Positions 1-12,651 of a DNA stretch of 64,000 nt are shown here, one piece after another. The notes under the pieces were generated by a model. The model was not told the DNA's origin. It did not search any database and saw nothing but the letters and a program-made list of their open reading frames with translations. The translations under genes and the position numbers were made by a program. The first letter of the stretch is position 1; each line of letters begins with the position of its first letter. Source of the stretch: Linyphia triangularis (Eukaryota > Arthropoda > Arachnida > Araneae > Linyphiidae); NCBI GenBank assembly GCA_963978545.1, contig OZ021730.1, positions 6,827,796-6,891,795 on the forward strand. The letters run 5' to 3'.

Positions 1-3000
1 GAAGATGCACGTGGGTGAAACGAGTGTGGCCTATTCTTAGACGTGTCAGGAGCACTTCCCTTTTCCGGGATTGCTGGGTGGGCGCGAATCCGGATACTAA
101 GGGCTGAAACGAACGCAGCTTGTTAGCTGTCTGTGCATCCCACATGGCCTGCCAAGTGAGAGACAGAGCAGTGTCACAAGCATTTATTGTGTCGTCAGGG
201 CAGAGCCAAGTGCTCCTAGGTCCACTTGCAGATCGTGCGATAGTATCGGCACGCTCGTTACCCATGATCCCCACATGACCTGGGATCCAACAAAAAAGAA
301 CATTAAAATCTCTATCTACAAGTGTCATGTGAATGTTTAAAATATCTAGTATATAAGGATGGGTCTGGTTCAGTGGATTATTCAGTGCATCTAAACAGCT
401 CTTAGAATCTGTGTAAATAATCCACTGACCATGGCCTTGCTTTAAAATAAATTGCAAGGCCAAGAGAATAGCCAGAGGCTCAGCTGTAAAGACAGAGCAG
501 CTTTGGTGCAGTTCTCGTGACATGATGACATTGTCGTGAACTGCAGCTGCTCCGACATGCCCCTGTCTTTTCGACCCATCCGTGTAAATAGCTTTAAAAT
601 TAGAAAAATTTTCTCGATGATAATAAAACAAATTTGTAAAAGTGATATCTGGAGTAAAACTTTTTTTAAAATTGCTAAATATATTTAATATTTTGATATC
701 ATGAATATGCCAGGGTGGATGAATGGAAGTGATAGGGCGAACCCTGAAATCATCAAGATGATGAGATGCAAGAATTAGGCGTATTCGTAATGAAAATGAT
801 GGGATGCAGGATGGTCGTGCATTAAAAAGTCTAATATGTGATGGATTATAAATATTTTGAGATAAAGGATGAGATGTGTGACTTTTAATTTAAAAATAGT
901 ATGAAATAGAAAGCTTGTCTCGTCTCAGTTTCAAAGGTCGTTCCAGACAAATGTTAAGTACACTTGGAATGGGTGATGTGCGGAAGGCTCCTGACGCGAT
1001 TCTGACACCTTGGTGGTGAACAGGGTCAAGGAGCATCAACGCCGATTTTCTGGCGGATCCGTACACCACAGAACCATAATCAAGTTTGGAACGAATAAGG
1101 CATCTGTATATTCTCAACATGGAGGTGGTATCAGCACCCCAGGAAGTGTTAGAAAGCACCTTCAGAAGATTCAGAGCTTTAGTGCACTTTAGTCTCAGAT
1201 GTTTCAAATGAGGCAGGAAAGTGAGCTTCGAGTCAAAAATGACCCCGAGAAATTTAGTTTCTGATACAATAGGTATCTGATCCCCATTTAAGAAAAGCTC
1301 AGGGTCGTAATGAAGCTCACGCTTCCTGCAAAAGTGCATGGCCACGGTCTTCTGTGCATTGAATACAAATCCATTTTGATTGGCCCAGCCTGTAATCCTT
1401 CTGAAGGCAAGTTCAATTTGTCTTTCGATATGAGACATATTAATTGAGGCGCACGTTATCTGGAAGTCGTCGACAAAAAGCGAACCAGACACTGCAGGTG
1501 GAAGGCAGGTCATAATGCCGTTGACTTTTATAATAAACAGTGCACAACTCAATACACTTCCCTGGGGAACGCCTTGCTCCTGAATAAACTCATCTGATAA
1601 GATGGAGTTGACGCGTACTTGGAAGACTCTCCGAGAAAGGAAGTTCTCAATAAAGACTGGTAAATTTCCTCTGAGACCTAAATTATGTAGGTCTCTGAGG
1701 ATACCATATCTCCAAGTACGGTCATAGGCTTTCTCCATGTCGAAAAAAACAGATACCAAATGGTTCCGCTTGACAAATGCCTCCCGAATAGATGTTTCAA
1801 GGAGGAGCAGGTTGTCAATTGTACTTCGCCCACGACGGAAACCACTTTGAAACCGAGAGAGACAATTGTTTTGCTCTAAATAAAAAAGAAGGCGAGTATT
1901 GACTAGTTTTTCTAGAAGTTTGCACATGCAACTAGTCAATGCTATGGGTCTGTAGCTCAAAGGACTCTTAGCGTCTTTGCCTGGCTTGACTATTGGAATG
2001 ACAAGAGCACGTTGCCATGCTGACGGAAATTTGTTTTCTCGCCAGATCCTATTATATAGCTGAAGAATATATTTGAGTTGGAGAGGCTGGAGATGTTTCA
2101 GCATACTATAATGGATTTCATCATGACCAACAGCCGAGCCGCGAGTATTTGACAGAGCTCGCATTAACTCGACCATGGTGAAATCAGCATTATAGTCTTC
2201 CAACTCGTTGGATGTAAAATTTAATTTGGTTTTCTCAGCATTACGTTTTATAGTCGCAAACGGCTCTTTGTAATTCGAATTGCTAGATATGTTAGCAAAA
2301 GAGTCAGCCAGGGTGTCAGCAATACCTTTAGGGTCTGAAACAAATCCCAGATCTGTCTCCAAGATAGAAATAGAGTGTCTGGGATATTGTCCCTTAATTT
2401 TATTTACTTTATTCCAGACCCTTCTAGCAGAGGTATTTGATGTTATAGTACTGACATAAAGCATCCAAGAATCCTTCTGGCTACGCAGGCGGATCCTACG
2501 AGCTTCAGCTCGGGCACGTTTAAAAGCAATGAGGTTGTTTTCTGTGGGGTATCGGCGAAAAATACTCCAAGCCTTCCTCCGCTTTTTATGTGCAATTTTA
2601 CAGTCGTGGTTCCACCACGGTTTTGGAATTTTCGGTAGCTTAGTAGATGTCATAGGTATGGAAATACGTGCAGCTTCCAGAATGGCTTGTGTGACAGAAT
2701 TTACAGCGTCATCGATGTTATCTTGGTTCACCATCTCGTCTGAGAAATCGACGGCAGAAGAAAACTGTTCCCAATCTGCAGCTTCTATTTTAAACCGAGG
2801 GATACGAAAAGAGGGAACAGCACCGCCTCCTAACATTTCCAGACGAACGGGGAAATGATCACTATGGTGAGGATCCCGTCCGACATGAAAAGATCATAGA
2901 TGTAGGAGAGATGGCGAACACAAGACAAGATCGATGGCATGAAACGTCCTCGATGGGGGTGTGAAAGTAAGTATTTTGCCCATCATTCAGAAGACAGAGA

Positions 3001-3473
3001 TTTTGGTCTTGTATAAATTTTTCAATCTGTCTTCCACGATGGTTGGTGTCTGGGCTGCCCCAAAGAGGATTGTGACCATTGAAATCCCCCATTAAAATAA
3101 TAGGGGGTGGAAGCTGGTCACAAAGCCTGTCTAGTTCTGTTTGTCGGATGTTACGATTAGGGGGGAGATAGATAGAGCAAACTGTTACCAATACATTTTT
3201 CACAGTAACTCGAACGGCAACAGCTTGTAATGAGGTCGTGAGCAATAGCGGGGTGGATGGACTGGTATTAGAAGTGAATATAGCAACACCACCGCTAGCT
3301 CTGTCGCCGTTGAGGTAGTCCTTACGTAGAGGACTATACCCCCTAACAAGAGAGCTCTGGAAAGGCTTCAAGAGCGTCTCTTGCAAGCAGAAACAGACAG
3401 GTTTGTGTAAATCTACAAGATGTTTTATATCTACCGAATTGTGATGGAAACCACGACAATTCCAAGATAACAT
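1..3473 (-). pseudogene. J1-1 ORF2: endonuclease-reverse transcriptase-RNase H polyprotein, broken
   Basis: Target-primed reverse transcription polyprotein. The N-terminus (from 3473) has the APE-type endonuclease signatures SWNCRG, QETLL and GDFNGH. The reverse transcriptase has SYRPIALTSC, FDMEKAYDRTW, GVPQGSVLS and FVDDFQI. The frame upstream of base 889 encodes RNase H with YTDGSK and GHVGIMGNERAD and is open to the window edge. Compared with the intact copy at 27028-30705 there are three lesions: an extra G in a G-run near 2955 (frameshift), a Trp-to-TGA codon at 2894-2896, and a Lys-to-TAA codon at 890-892. The remaining coding sequence is well preserved, so inactivation looks fairly recent. 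The ATG at 3473 aligns with the start in the intact copy. Confidence 0.88.
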
Positions 3474-3510
3474 ATTGAATGTTACTTGGAAGGATTACTT
3501 ATCCGCCGGT

Positions 3511-4851
3511 CTAGTGACTTGCTCCTCGGATGAAGAAGAGCAGGGGTCTCGAGGCCTGGCTCGACCTCCATGTCACCTGGCTCAGATAGACCCGAGATGA
3601 CATCAGATTCCTCATCGGTTGATGTCCCCGATGTGTCAGATTTAGTTTTCTTTCTTTGTTTTTCATTTGTGAATTTGATTGCATCTTTGATTGTACTTTA
3701 TATTTTAAGGCATCTCCAGGTTTATTTAATTGCTTTTTTTCTGATTGTTTCTTGTTTATTTTTGGTTTTGCAGAAGTTTTGGGTGGGTTTTCAAGGAGCT
3801 TAGAGCTACCTTGAATTGGGTTTGTTTGAGAGGAAGATGTATTGAGTTTGGCAGGTGAGGAGAAGCATTTGAGAAGTTGCTCTCGGGACATTGGGGAATT
3901 TGGGATGTGGATATCGGTTTGTGTAGTTACGGATTTTACTTGGGTTGGTTTAGGTACAATTGTTTTTGCTATTTTACTGGCCATTGAATTGGTTACGGTA
4001 TTTGTGTATATGGTTCGGGCTTCTGGATAGGAAATATTATTATTTGTTTTGATCTTTTGGATTTCATTTTCTTCCTTCCATTTTGGGCACTGTCTGGAGA
4101 AAGATGGATGGTTTCCAGAACAGTTAACGCATGAGGGTTCATCTTTGCAGCCATCGCTTGGATGGTCAGCGCTGCCACACACTGCACATATTTCTTGAGA
4201 GCCTCTACACGCGTTTTTCGAGTGCCCGAACTTTTGACACTTGTAACAACGCAATGGATTTAGTATGTATGGGCGAACTGGGCAACTTAGGTAACCTGCG
4301 GTGATTTTATTGGGTAATTTTGGTGAATCGAAAGTCAGTATTAAGTGCTTAGTTTTCATTATATTACCATCTCTTTTTATGGTTATGCGTCTAACTTTTG
4401 TAATGCCTTGGGGAGAGAGTTCTTTCAATATTTCGCTTTCATCGACATGTTGAAGGTCACTTTCTGAGATAACACCTTGGCAGGAATTTAAAGCTTGATG
4501 TGGGGTTACTATTATTTGTATATTACCTATTGAATTTGCAGAGAGAAGATAGCGTGATTGTCTATTGTCTTTAGTTTCGATGAGAAAGTCGCCGGATTTT
4601 AGTCTTTTAATAGTTTTAGGTTCATTGCCGCAGATGCCCTTTATCCCCTTTTGAATGAAAAAGGGGGACATTCTGCCCAATTCGCCAGAGTCTGAATGCA
4701 TAATGAGGAAGGTTGGTTCGTTTGTGGGAGATGCAAGTTTTTTTGTTGTATTTTCGTTGTCAGTTTCTAGTGTTCGTTTAATTGATGTCTGGGGATCAAA
4801 AGAATTAGCGATTACCCCGATAGGGGGAGGAGAAGATGATTTAATTTCCAT
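3511..4851 (-). pseudogene. J1-1 ORF1: gag-like nucleic-acid-binding protein with CCHC knuckles
   Basis: ORF1 of non-LTR elements binds element RNA and packages it into RNPs. This copy has an RRM-like region (hydrophobic blocks around KSGDFLIETK and HLILTFDSPKLP), followed by three tandem zinc knuckles: CYKCQKFGHSKNAC, CAVCGSADHPSDGC and CVNCSGNHPSFSRQC. A Ser/Lys-rich tail follows. The ATG at 4851 (MEIKSS) aligns with the start of the J1-2 homologue, although the frame stays open upstream to 4932. The last residues differ from J1-2, which points to a frameshift near the 3' end (around 3540-3570) and an abnormal C-terminus. Confidence 0.85.
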
Positions 4852-5484
4852 GAAATTAGTTTTAATTAATTCGGGCACTAGAGTCCCACCCACCGTGGAG
4901 TCCGCGATCTCGGGGTTAGTGCATACCGGCAAGCAACTAAAATAAAGAAAAGAAAGAAAATCGCAACTAAATAGTTACGCACGGTATGTCACTAACAGGT
5001 TATCCAGTGCCTATACGCGAACGACTCGTCCCTGTAGAAGTCTCCACCCTTAACGAGATTCCCAGCAGACGAGCCGAACGCTTGATCCCTAGCCGCCGAC
5101 GAAGTCGGACGACCAGCCGATTGATACACACGGGACCAATGTGCACCTCCCGTTTATCTGAAGCAAGGGCCAAAGTAGTGTATTGGGACAATATGTCGCC
5201 CCTCAACTACCAGGATCCCCCTTTCCAGAGACACGGGTCTCCACGCACGGCAAACACGTGGGTGATATAATCCCGAGAGAAGCTGATAGCAACAGAGCGG
5301 CACAAAGCTTCTCAAGGGGAGCCCTCACCTCAGAAGAGGTAACCACAATGAGGGAAGGAAGGGAAGCCAAACGATACTTACAAAACCAAAACGAGAAGGT
5401 AAAACAGAAGGAGGGATAGATCACTGGGGAGCCCCGGGGTTGTGAAGCCCGTATTTACTTATAGAAAGTAAACCCCCTGAGGGG
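4852..5484 (-). promoter_or_regulatory. J1-1 5' leader (shared LINE 5'UTR module)
   Basis: Non-coding leader, about 97% identical by eye to the leaders of J2 elements, although the coding regions of J1 and J2 differ strongly. LINE leaders normally contain an internal Pol II promoter, which is inferred here and not shown. The distal end folds as CCCCTCAGGGG followed by a second inverted repeat, TTTACTT...AAGTAAA. Near ORF1 is a block, GGTGGGACTCTAGTGCCCGAA, conserved in every copy. Confidence 0.75.
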
Positions 5485-6910
5485 GATGCTTAGGATAATG
5501 CGAGTACAGTGGGGACTCTCACGAGAAGTCATTAAAAGAATTTATCTAGGAGCAACAGAGAAGGTCATTACGTATGCGGCACCTGCCTGGTACAGGGACT
5601 TAGTTACAATCAACAATAAATTGATTCAACTACAGAGGACTGCCCTGCTCTCTATTACAAAATGCTACCGCACAGTATCAAGTGAGGCTCTGTCGGTATT
5701 AGCAGGCTGTGTCTCACTTGACATTAAAACAAGAATGGAAGCTGGAGCCTACCGCTTATTGCACTGGAAAGAATTTACCTATGGAGACACTAGACTTACC
5801 GGTGATAAAGTGGACGGGGCAACAAGAATAAGAATTAAACCCTGGCTGAAAAAGAAATGTGATTTTGATCTCGAATCGGATGATTTTGCTGGAATTAGTA
5901 TTTACACCGACGGATCCAAATTAGATGGAAGAGTCGGTTGTGGATTTGTCGTCCTTGAATATGGAGAACCTATTTACACTGAGTGTATTAGATTGAACGG
6001 TGATGCAACTGTATATTTGGCGGAACTATTAGCTATTAACTCGGCAGCAAAATATATTAAAGAAAAATATCCTACTAGTGAGGTCGATATTTTCTCGGAT
6101 TCGAGAGCTGCACTAATGGCGTTGGCTTCCTATGAAATTAATGACGAACTAGTTAAAATTACTAGATCCGCGATATTGGATAGAAATGGTGAGATTAAAT
6201 TACATTGGGTTAAAGCCCACTGCGGGATTAAAGGTAACGAATTGGCGGACGAAGCGGCCAAAGCAGCTACACTAAAAGGAGAAATTGAATATTGGGCTAA
6301 GTTTACACAAATACAAGTTAAAACTTTAGTGAAACAACACATGGATAGACTCTGGCAAGAGAGATCGGACCTATCTTTGAAAAGTAGAGCACTTTATCGA
6401 CTGATACCTGGAATTTCGAGACAGCGCAATATGGGCGACTTCTACATTAATCAGCTGATGACTGGACATGGCGCCTTCAGAGAACATCAGGCTAGATTCT
6501 TTGGAAAAGATGCTACTTGCCCCTGCGGCTATGAACGAGAAACGGTCCACCATGTCATTTTCGATTGCAATGACTGGGACACTATTAGGAATACTCACTT
6601 TAGGAAGAGATTTAGAGACTCCAATCTAGTGGAACTCTTGAAATGCAATAAAACTAGAATGGGACTTAGACTTATTGTGGAATCTTTACTTTTTAGAGAA
6701 CTGGATCACCCCTCGGGCACCACCACGGCGGAAGACTGAATTAGGATCGCCAGAGAGGACATGTAAAGAAACCCGTTGGTTGCAGACTGGAATGCAGTTT
6801 TCGACGAAGAAGGAGTCCATTGTAAAGGGCCATGAACAAAACAAGTGTCCCTATTCTTGCATTGTTTCTTTCTTTTATTGTATAATTTGATCATTAAAGT
6901 TGATGATTGA
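5485..6910 (+). mobile_element. R1-1: R1-like non-LTR retrotransposon, 3' part
   Basis: Only the end of ORF2 and the 3'UTR remain to the right of J1-1. The 5' part must lie left of the window. The 3'UTR carries an ATTAAA signal at about 6894 and stops directly before GTTGGCG at 6911. It is closest to R1-7: the overlapping proteins are nearly collinear and the 3'UTRs share the motif GTAAAGGGCC...CAAGTGTCCC. Confidence 0.85.
5486..6739 (+). pseudogene. R1-1 ORF2 C-terminal part: RT thumb plus RNase H
   Basis: 417 codons in one open frame, interrupted only at the left by J1-1. Residues 1-90 match the end of the R1-like reverse transcriptase (GATEKVITYAAPAWYRDL). RNase H begins near residue 138 with IYTDGSKLDG, then FSDSRAALMAL and LHWVKAHCGIKGNELADEAAK. 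The C-terminus has a zinc-binding-like CPCGYERETVHHVIFDC motif. The ATG at 5486 is only the first in-frame Met after the junction, not a biological start, because the homologue at 55761-59713 continues upstream. Confidence 0.85.
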
Positions 6911-7251
6911 GTTGGCGTTGCCGACGGGTCTTTCAAGACGAGTTTGGGCCGCGATGCGTCGCGGGCGGTGGCTGTTCTGGTCTGGCACCCAGATGGGGGA
7001 CGAGGTGACGATTTGGCTCTTGTGCGGCGCCTGCTTTGCGGGGTTCGGCCTCGGCGGACGTGCGCTGGCTGGTGTCGCTCACTGAGCGTGTGCGGCGGTG
7101 GTTGCCGCGGCTGGAGCGGGTGGTGGCTTGGGGCCTTGTGTCCGGGCTGGCGCCCTTTACTCTGGGCGGGGCGGCTGTTCGACGGCGCGTCGGAAGTTTG
7201 CCGGATGTCCATGGACGGGGCGGTTTCTTGCTTATGTTACCTACCTAGGCT
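6911..7251 (+). repeat. GC spacer a between R1-1 and R1-2
   Basis: GC-rich segment starting GTTGGCG and ending TTACCTACCTAGGCT. It is closely related to the segment at 59821-60156 and shares its end motifs with those at 22361 and 54510. It sits between the 3' end of one R1-like element and the truncated start of the next. Open frames here are low-complexity Gly/Arg/Ala/Trp translations of GC-rich DNA, different in each copy, so I do not call a gene. It could be the insertion target or a GC-rich extension of the element end. Confidence 0.7.
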
Positions 7252-8315
7252 GGGATATTACAAAATTAAACTGGATTGATTTCAGATATGATTTACAGCA
7301 ACTTATTGAACATAATAAACTTAGTGATATTGAGAATGTAAATATTGAGGAATACATTGAAACTATAACAGAAAAAATTATTGCATTATGCAAAAAGAAT
7401 AAGAAAAAGTTTAAAAGCCAAAGTTTTAACCTAAAAAATGTCTATTGGTGGAATAGCATTTTACAGACTAAAAAAGCAAGAGTTAGAGCTCTTCGAAGAA
7501 GATTCCAAAACATAACTGATAATGAAGAATTAAGAAATGACTGGAAAATCAAATTCAAAAGGGAAAGAGCTGAATATCAAAAACTAGTAAATGAAGAAAA
7601 AAGGAAGAGATTAAAAACCCACCTTGAAACTATAACCAAAGAGACATCATTTGGTAAACACTACAATATAATTAAGGGAAAAGATTACAAACAACATACT
7701 AGCTTTATCATAAAAGCCGATGGAAATCCCACTGAAACCTATGCTGAAACTGAGAAAATTCTTTGTGAATATCACTTTCCAAAGCTAAGTGATAATAAGG
7801 AAATAATTCCTAAGTCCACAAGAAGTAAAAACAGAGAATTTACAATGCAAGAAGTAGAACAAGTACTCCAAGATATGCAAGAGGATAAAGCACCGGGATT
7901 TGATAGCCTAAAACTTTCGATCATTAAAGAAATGTATTATACCAACCAAAAATGGTTCTTGAATATAATGAAGAAGTGCTTAAAAAATGGCATATTTCCT
8001 AATATTTGGAAAAGAGCGAAAGTAATTTTTATTAAGAAAGAAAATAAAGATGCCAAAGAAAGAAGTTCATATCGACCGATATGCCTATTACCTATATGGG
8101 GAAAAGTACTTGATAAATTAATGACAAGAAGACTTACATTCTACTTGGAAAATAATAATTTATTATCCAACAAACAATTTGGCTTTAGAAGAGGTAAAAG
8201 CACTATAGACGCCCTAAATTCAGTCAAACTAAAGGTTGAAGAAAACAAAAAGAACTGTCTTATCACCTGTTTGGTATCTCTTGATATCAAAAATGCTTTC
8301 AACAGTGTGAGATGG
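7252..8315 (+). pseudogene. R1-2 ORF2 segment 1: inter-domain region and RT fingers/palm start
   Basis: Begins in frame at WDITKLNWIDF, which matches the region between endonuclease and reverse transcriptase in R1-7. It contains the basic block KKARVRALRRRFQ, then RT motifs KAPGFDSL, SSYRPICLLPIWGKVLDKL, QFGFRRGKSTIDAL and SLDIKNAFNSVRW. The usual APGPDG is APGFDS here. Codons are very AT-rich. The last 15 bases, AACAGTGTGAGATGG, are duplicated at 18979-18993 on the far side of J2-1. An open frame that continues upstream into the GC spacer is chance. Confidence 0.85.
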
Positions 8316-8518
8316 TTTGTTTGTTTGTTTTGGGTTTTATGGCGCAAAGGCAACACAAGGGCCATACTGCGCCAAAACAAAAGATAAAAAAAACTAGGAT
8401 GGAAGATGAAATATAAATATGATGAGATATGACATAATATAATTAAAGAATGCTAAAAACACATTTCTAAAATGATGAAGAGGTTAAAAAAATTTAAAAA
8501 ATGGATATGTTTAAAAAA
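8316..8518 (-). promoter_or_regulatory. J2-1 3'UTR and tail
   Basis: About 200 bases between the ORF2 stop and the tail. It contains an inverted pair GGCGCAG / TTTGCGCC around a GGCCCTTGTGTTGCC loop, the likely RT recognition structure. It ends in a short CAAA repeat instead of a long poly(A). The same layout is found at 33435-33640 and 41219-41424. Confidence 0.65.
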
Positions 8519-11500
8519 CTAGATGTGATTTAAAAACCCGATTGATCTTAAAAATGCAAAGAGATTTGAATGGGGAGTTTCCCCAATCAAATCCTGAAGC
8601 CTTAAAGTGGTACTCTTAAAAAACCTAAGACGGTGTGACTGAAACTTAGGACCAGAAATTAAAATATGAGCCACAGTAAGATCGCAACGACAAATATCGC
8701 AAACAGGTGGATCTTCTCCCAGCAATAGATGTCGATGCGTCAATCGGGTATGACCAATGCGCAGACGAGTCAGTTTGACATCTGTCCGACGCATTGGATT
8801 AACTGGCCATTTAAGAAGATGATTTTTGATGAAATGAAGTTTGTTATTAACCTGCAAATCCCATGTTTCTTGACGTAAGGATAATATGTACTTCTGAATT
8901 GAAGTCTTAACATCTTGGTAGGGAACTGGCTGCTGCAGCGGAATTGAAGCCGCTTTAGCAGCAGAATCAGCCAATTCATTTCCTGAAATTCCCATGTGAC
9001 TAGGTACCCAGCAGAACAATATAGTAAATCCTTTCCTCTCAAGTGTGTGTAATTTTGACAAAATGTCAAAAGCAATTGGATGACTATTGGTCTTAAAGTG
9101 CTTCAGACTTGACAGGGAGCTTAAACTGTCAGTATACACACAAAATTTGCGATTGTTGCAGAGTGAGATATGCAGCAGTGCACAAGAAATCGCTGTCATC
9201 TCAGAAGTGAAAACCGAGCAGGATTTATGAAGTGTAAAAGCGACTGTGGATGTGTCGGACACAGTACCACAGCCAACACGTTCACCTGCTTTGGATCCAT
9301 CAGTAAATACTGCTTCATAGTCAGCATACTGAGAGCGGTGATCACAAAAGATTTGTTGAAAAATTTCTGGGGCAGTGTCTGCCTTGCAATACATCGCAAA
9401 TGGATTGAGAAAGTGGAAAGATGGAATATCCCACGGTGGAAAGGATTGAGTGGTAAATGTTTGGGTAACTACGTCACTAAGAGCTGCATCCAACAAGATG
9501 GATTTCGCTCTTTCAGAAAATGGTCGGATGTTCGATGGACGAGCATCATATAACCTACCAAGATAGGCATCAAGTCTCACCTTAAGTAAAGGGTGGAAAG
9601 GATCAGACATAATTCTACAGTAGTAGTTGGCGCTTAATTTTTTACGTCTCAAGTCAAGTGGAAGTAGACTACACTCTGTCAACAGACTTTCAATGGGTGA
9701 AGTGCGAAATGCACCTGAACAAATACGGGCAGCAGTGTGATGGACAGTATCCAATCTTCGTAGAAGGGATACTCCTGCAGACCCATACGCAACACATCCG
9801 TAATCAATGCGAGATAAGATTACAGATTGGTAGATACGCAGCAAAGAAGTGCGGTCAGCACCCCAAGAAGTATTTGAAAGTACTTTGAGGATATTAAGCG
9901 ATTTATCGCACTTCTTGCGCAAGTATACAATATGTGGGAGAAAATTTAACTTATTGTCAAAGATAACTCCCAGGTATCTTATCTGATTCACAACTGGGAT
10001 GGGAGAATTGCGTATATGGATTTCAGGGTCAGGGTGAAGACCCCTCCTCCTACAGAAGTGGATGCAACTGCTTTTAGATGGTGACAATGTATGGCCGTTT
10101 TGTTCACACCATTCTACAAGTCTGTTAACAGCAGTTTGTAATTGACGTTCAATTAAGAGCATGTTTGATCCTTGGCATGAGATTTGCAAATCATCAACAT
10201 ACAAAGTTCCATGAACAAAGGGTGAAAGGACATGAAGGATGTTGCTGATGTGTAGATTAAAAAGGGTGACACTTAAAACACAACCTTGAGGAACTCCCTC
10301 AGATTGGTTAAAATAATTAGAAAATGAAGTTGCAATGCGAACTCTAAAAACACGAGATGATAAAAAATTTTGAATAAAAAGGAGCAGATTACCTCTAAAA
10401 CCAAAATTAAATAGAGTTTGCAGGATACCATATCGCCACGTATGATCATACGCCTTCTCTATATCAAAAAAGATTGAAACTAGATGATTCCTCTGCACAA
10501 AGGCATTACGAACATCTGTTTCTAGTTTCACGATGTTATCAAGAGTGGACCGCCCTCGTCGGAAACCACTCTGGAAAGGTGAAATACATCCATCTTTTTC
10601 TAACATGTAAGAGAGTCGGGCGTTTACAATACGTTCAAAGGTCTCACAAAGGCAGCTCGTTAAGGCTATCGGTCGATAGTTCAGAGGATCCTTGGGGTCC
10701 TTTCCAGGTTTTAGAATGGGGATTACAGTAGCTTCCCGCCACAAGGTAGGGAAGATGTTCTCCTTCCAGATTCGATTGAAGAGAAAAAGGATGTTAAAAA
10801 GAGAATCTGGACTTAAATGGCGAAGCATTTGGTAACTGATCCCATCTGGACCTGGACTAGTGTTATGTGCTTTAGATAAAGCACTCTTCAATTCGTACAT
10901 CTTAAGGTCACAGTTGTAGGAATAATCAATATTGCTTTTGAAATTAATTCCAGCCCGTTCAGCACGATTCTTAGTCACTAAAAATGTAGGACTATAAGAA
11001 TCGGAACTGGATACACTTTCAAAAGTTTCACCGATAAGGTTAGCAATATCTTCAGGGGAAGAGAACACAGCAGCTCCGGTTTGAAGTATCGGGCAAGAAT
11101 ATTCCGGATACAAACCGTTGGCCGCTCTAACCTTCTTCCACAACTGTTTACTTGATGTTTTAGACGTAATTGAAGAGACATAACTTATCCAAGAATCCTT
11201 CTGACTTTGACGTCTAACTCTACGAGCAAATGCCTTAGCCTTTTTAAAGGCGATAAGGTTTCCTGTAGTTGGGTATCTGCGAAGATACCCCATAGCTTCT
11301 TTTGTTTCTTGTATGCAGATTGACAGTCTGCATTCCAGTATGGTTTACAGTACCGCAGTGTTCTAGGTGATGTCTTAGGAATGGAGGAGTCAGCAGCATT
11401 TAAAATTGCTTCAGTGACATTTTGGACAGCAGTATCAACATCCTCACTGTCCACCATTGTTCCTGATATAACAGCCAATTTAGAAAATTTATCCCAATTC

Positions 11501-12198
11501 GCCCTATGGTATTTGTAAGTAGGCAGACGGCTGGTCACGCCAGTACTACCTGCATGCGAAATGAGGACAGGGAAGTGATCACTGTTGTGTAGATCACTTC
11601 CAACAGCAAAATTCAAATATGGGAAAAGTATAGGGGAACAAATGGTTAAGTCAAGTGAATGGAATGTTCTAGTGGGTTCATGAAAATAGGTTTTCTCCTC
11701 ATAATTCAGGAGACAGAGACAGTGATCAGATAACAACTTTTCAATCTGTCTCCCATGAGGGTTCGTATTATCATTACCCCACATAGTACTGTGTCCATTA
11801 AGGTCACCAAGCAATAGAAATGGAGCTGGAAGCTGGTCAATCAAATCATTCAGCTCCTCTTGGCGGACGATAGCATGTGGCGGTAAGTATAGGCGACAGA
11901 CTGTGAGAAGGGACTGTAAATGAAGTCTCGCAGCCACAGCCTGTAGAGATGTGCGTAGTGTAATTACAGTGCTGGGATAATTATGAGCAATAAAAAGACA
12001 TACTCCTCCAGACACTGTATTACTACGGGTAACATCTTTTCTAATGCAACTATACCCACGGATCTTAGATATACAAGAATCCTTCAAGAGGGTTTCTTGA
12101 AGTGCCAAACATGCTGGATGATAAAGTGAAATGATGTTCTTCATATCATCCTTCCTAGACCTAAAACCGCGACAGTTCCAAGAAACAAAAGAAGCCAT
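8519..12198 (-). pseudogene. J2-1 ORF2: EN-RT-RNase H polyprotein with one frameshift
   Basis: Starts at the ATG at 12198 (MASFVSWNCRGF), overlapping the ORF1 stop as TAATG. Domains in order are endonuclease (QETLLKDS, GDLNGHSTMWG, SDHFP), reverse transcriptase (YRPIALTSCLC, FDIEKAYDHTW, GVPQGCVLS, YVDDLQIS), RNase H (FTDGSKAGERVG, CWVPSHMGISGNELAD) and a C-terminal CDICRCDLTVAHIL zinc-like motif. A one-base deletion near 11281 (GCGAAG where sister copies have GCGGAAG) shifts the frame after KKLWGIF. Otherwise it is collinear with the intact J2-4 copy. Confidence 0.9.
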
Positions 12199-12651
12199 TA
12201 ATTATTAAAAGAAAATTTTAAAGGGGGGTCGGGATCTTCTTCAAGGATCTCATCGTCATCAGATGGGTATAATTTCACCTCATCTGAATCTCTAAGAGAG
12301 CCAAGGATGTTAAAAGGGTTGGTAGATTTATCTCTTAGAGTAACACCCTTTGCTCTCGGGGCATGAGCTTTGCTACCGAGCGCGTCGGCAGGTGGCGGAT
12401 AGCCGAATGTCCTGAGCCGAAACTTACTCAGGATATCCCCCGAATATTGAATAAGGGGACGTGGACCAGCTCCCGTCAACCCAAAGTGTTATGCGACCCG
12501 TGCTGATGGGTGCATGGCACCAACGGTTAAGTGGTGTCTTTAACGGAGCCTCTTAGAGAGCCTGGCGACCTCTAGGAGTATTTTGCCTTACCCTGGCATG
12601 CAGGCTCTGGCGGGGTGGACTTTATACTTCCTGCAAATAATACAACCTTTT

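Larger units (their letters stand above)
1..5484 (-). mobile_element. J1-1: I/Jockey-like non-LTR retrotransposon (3' end outside window)
   Basis: On the minus strand this element shows a 5' leader (4852-5484), ORF1 and ORF2. The 3' end lies beyond base 1, so neither the 3'UTR nor the target-site duplication is visible. The 5' end is the GC palindrome CCCCTCAGGGG, as in the other J1 and J2 copies. The right flank is R1-like coding sequence in the opposite orientation, so J1-1 landed antisense inside R1-1. ORF2 carries several lesions, so this copy is dead. The family is recognised from endonuclease, reverse transcriptase and RNase H motifs. The exact clade (I versus Jockey superfamily) is uncertain because RNase H argues against a canonical Jockey element. 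Confidence 0.9.

Noticed and set aside
3570..4187. Plus-strand and other minus-strand frames overlapping J1-1 ORF1
   Set aside because: Shadows of the real ORF1. The same shadows recur at 30800-31550 because the parent gene is repeated.
4852..4932. N-terminal extension of ORF1 through the conserved VGGTLVPE block
   Set aside because: The block is conserved at nucleotide level in all leaders, but in the intact J1-2 it is closed by TGA before the ORF1 ATG, so it is leader and not coding.
6900..7250. Several overlapping open frames in the GC-rich spacer, one fused to R1-2 RT
   Set aside because: They are Gly/Ala/Arg/Trp-rich translations of GC-rich DNA, differ between spacer copies, and the fusion crosses the element boundary at 7252.
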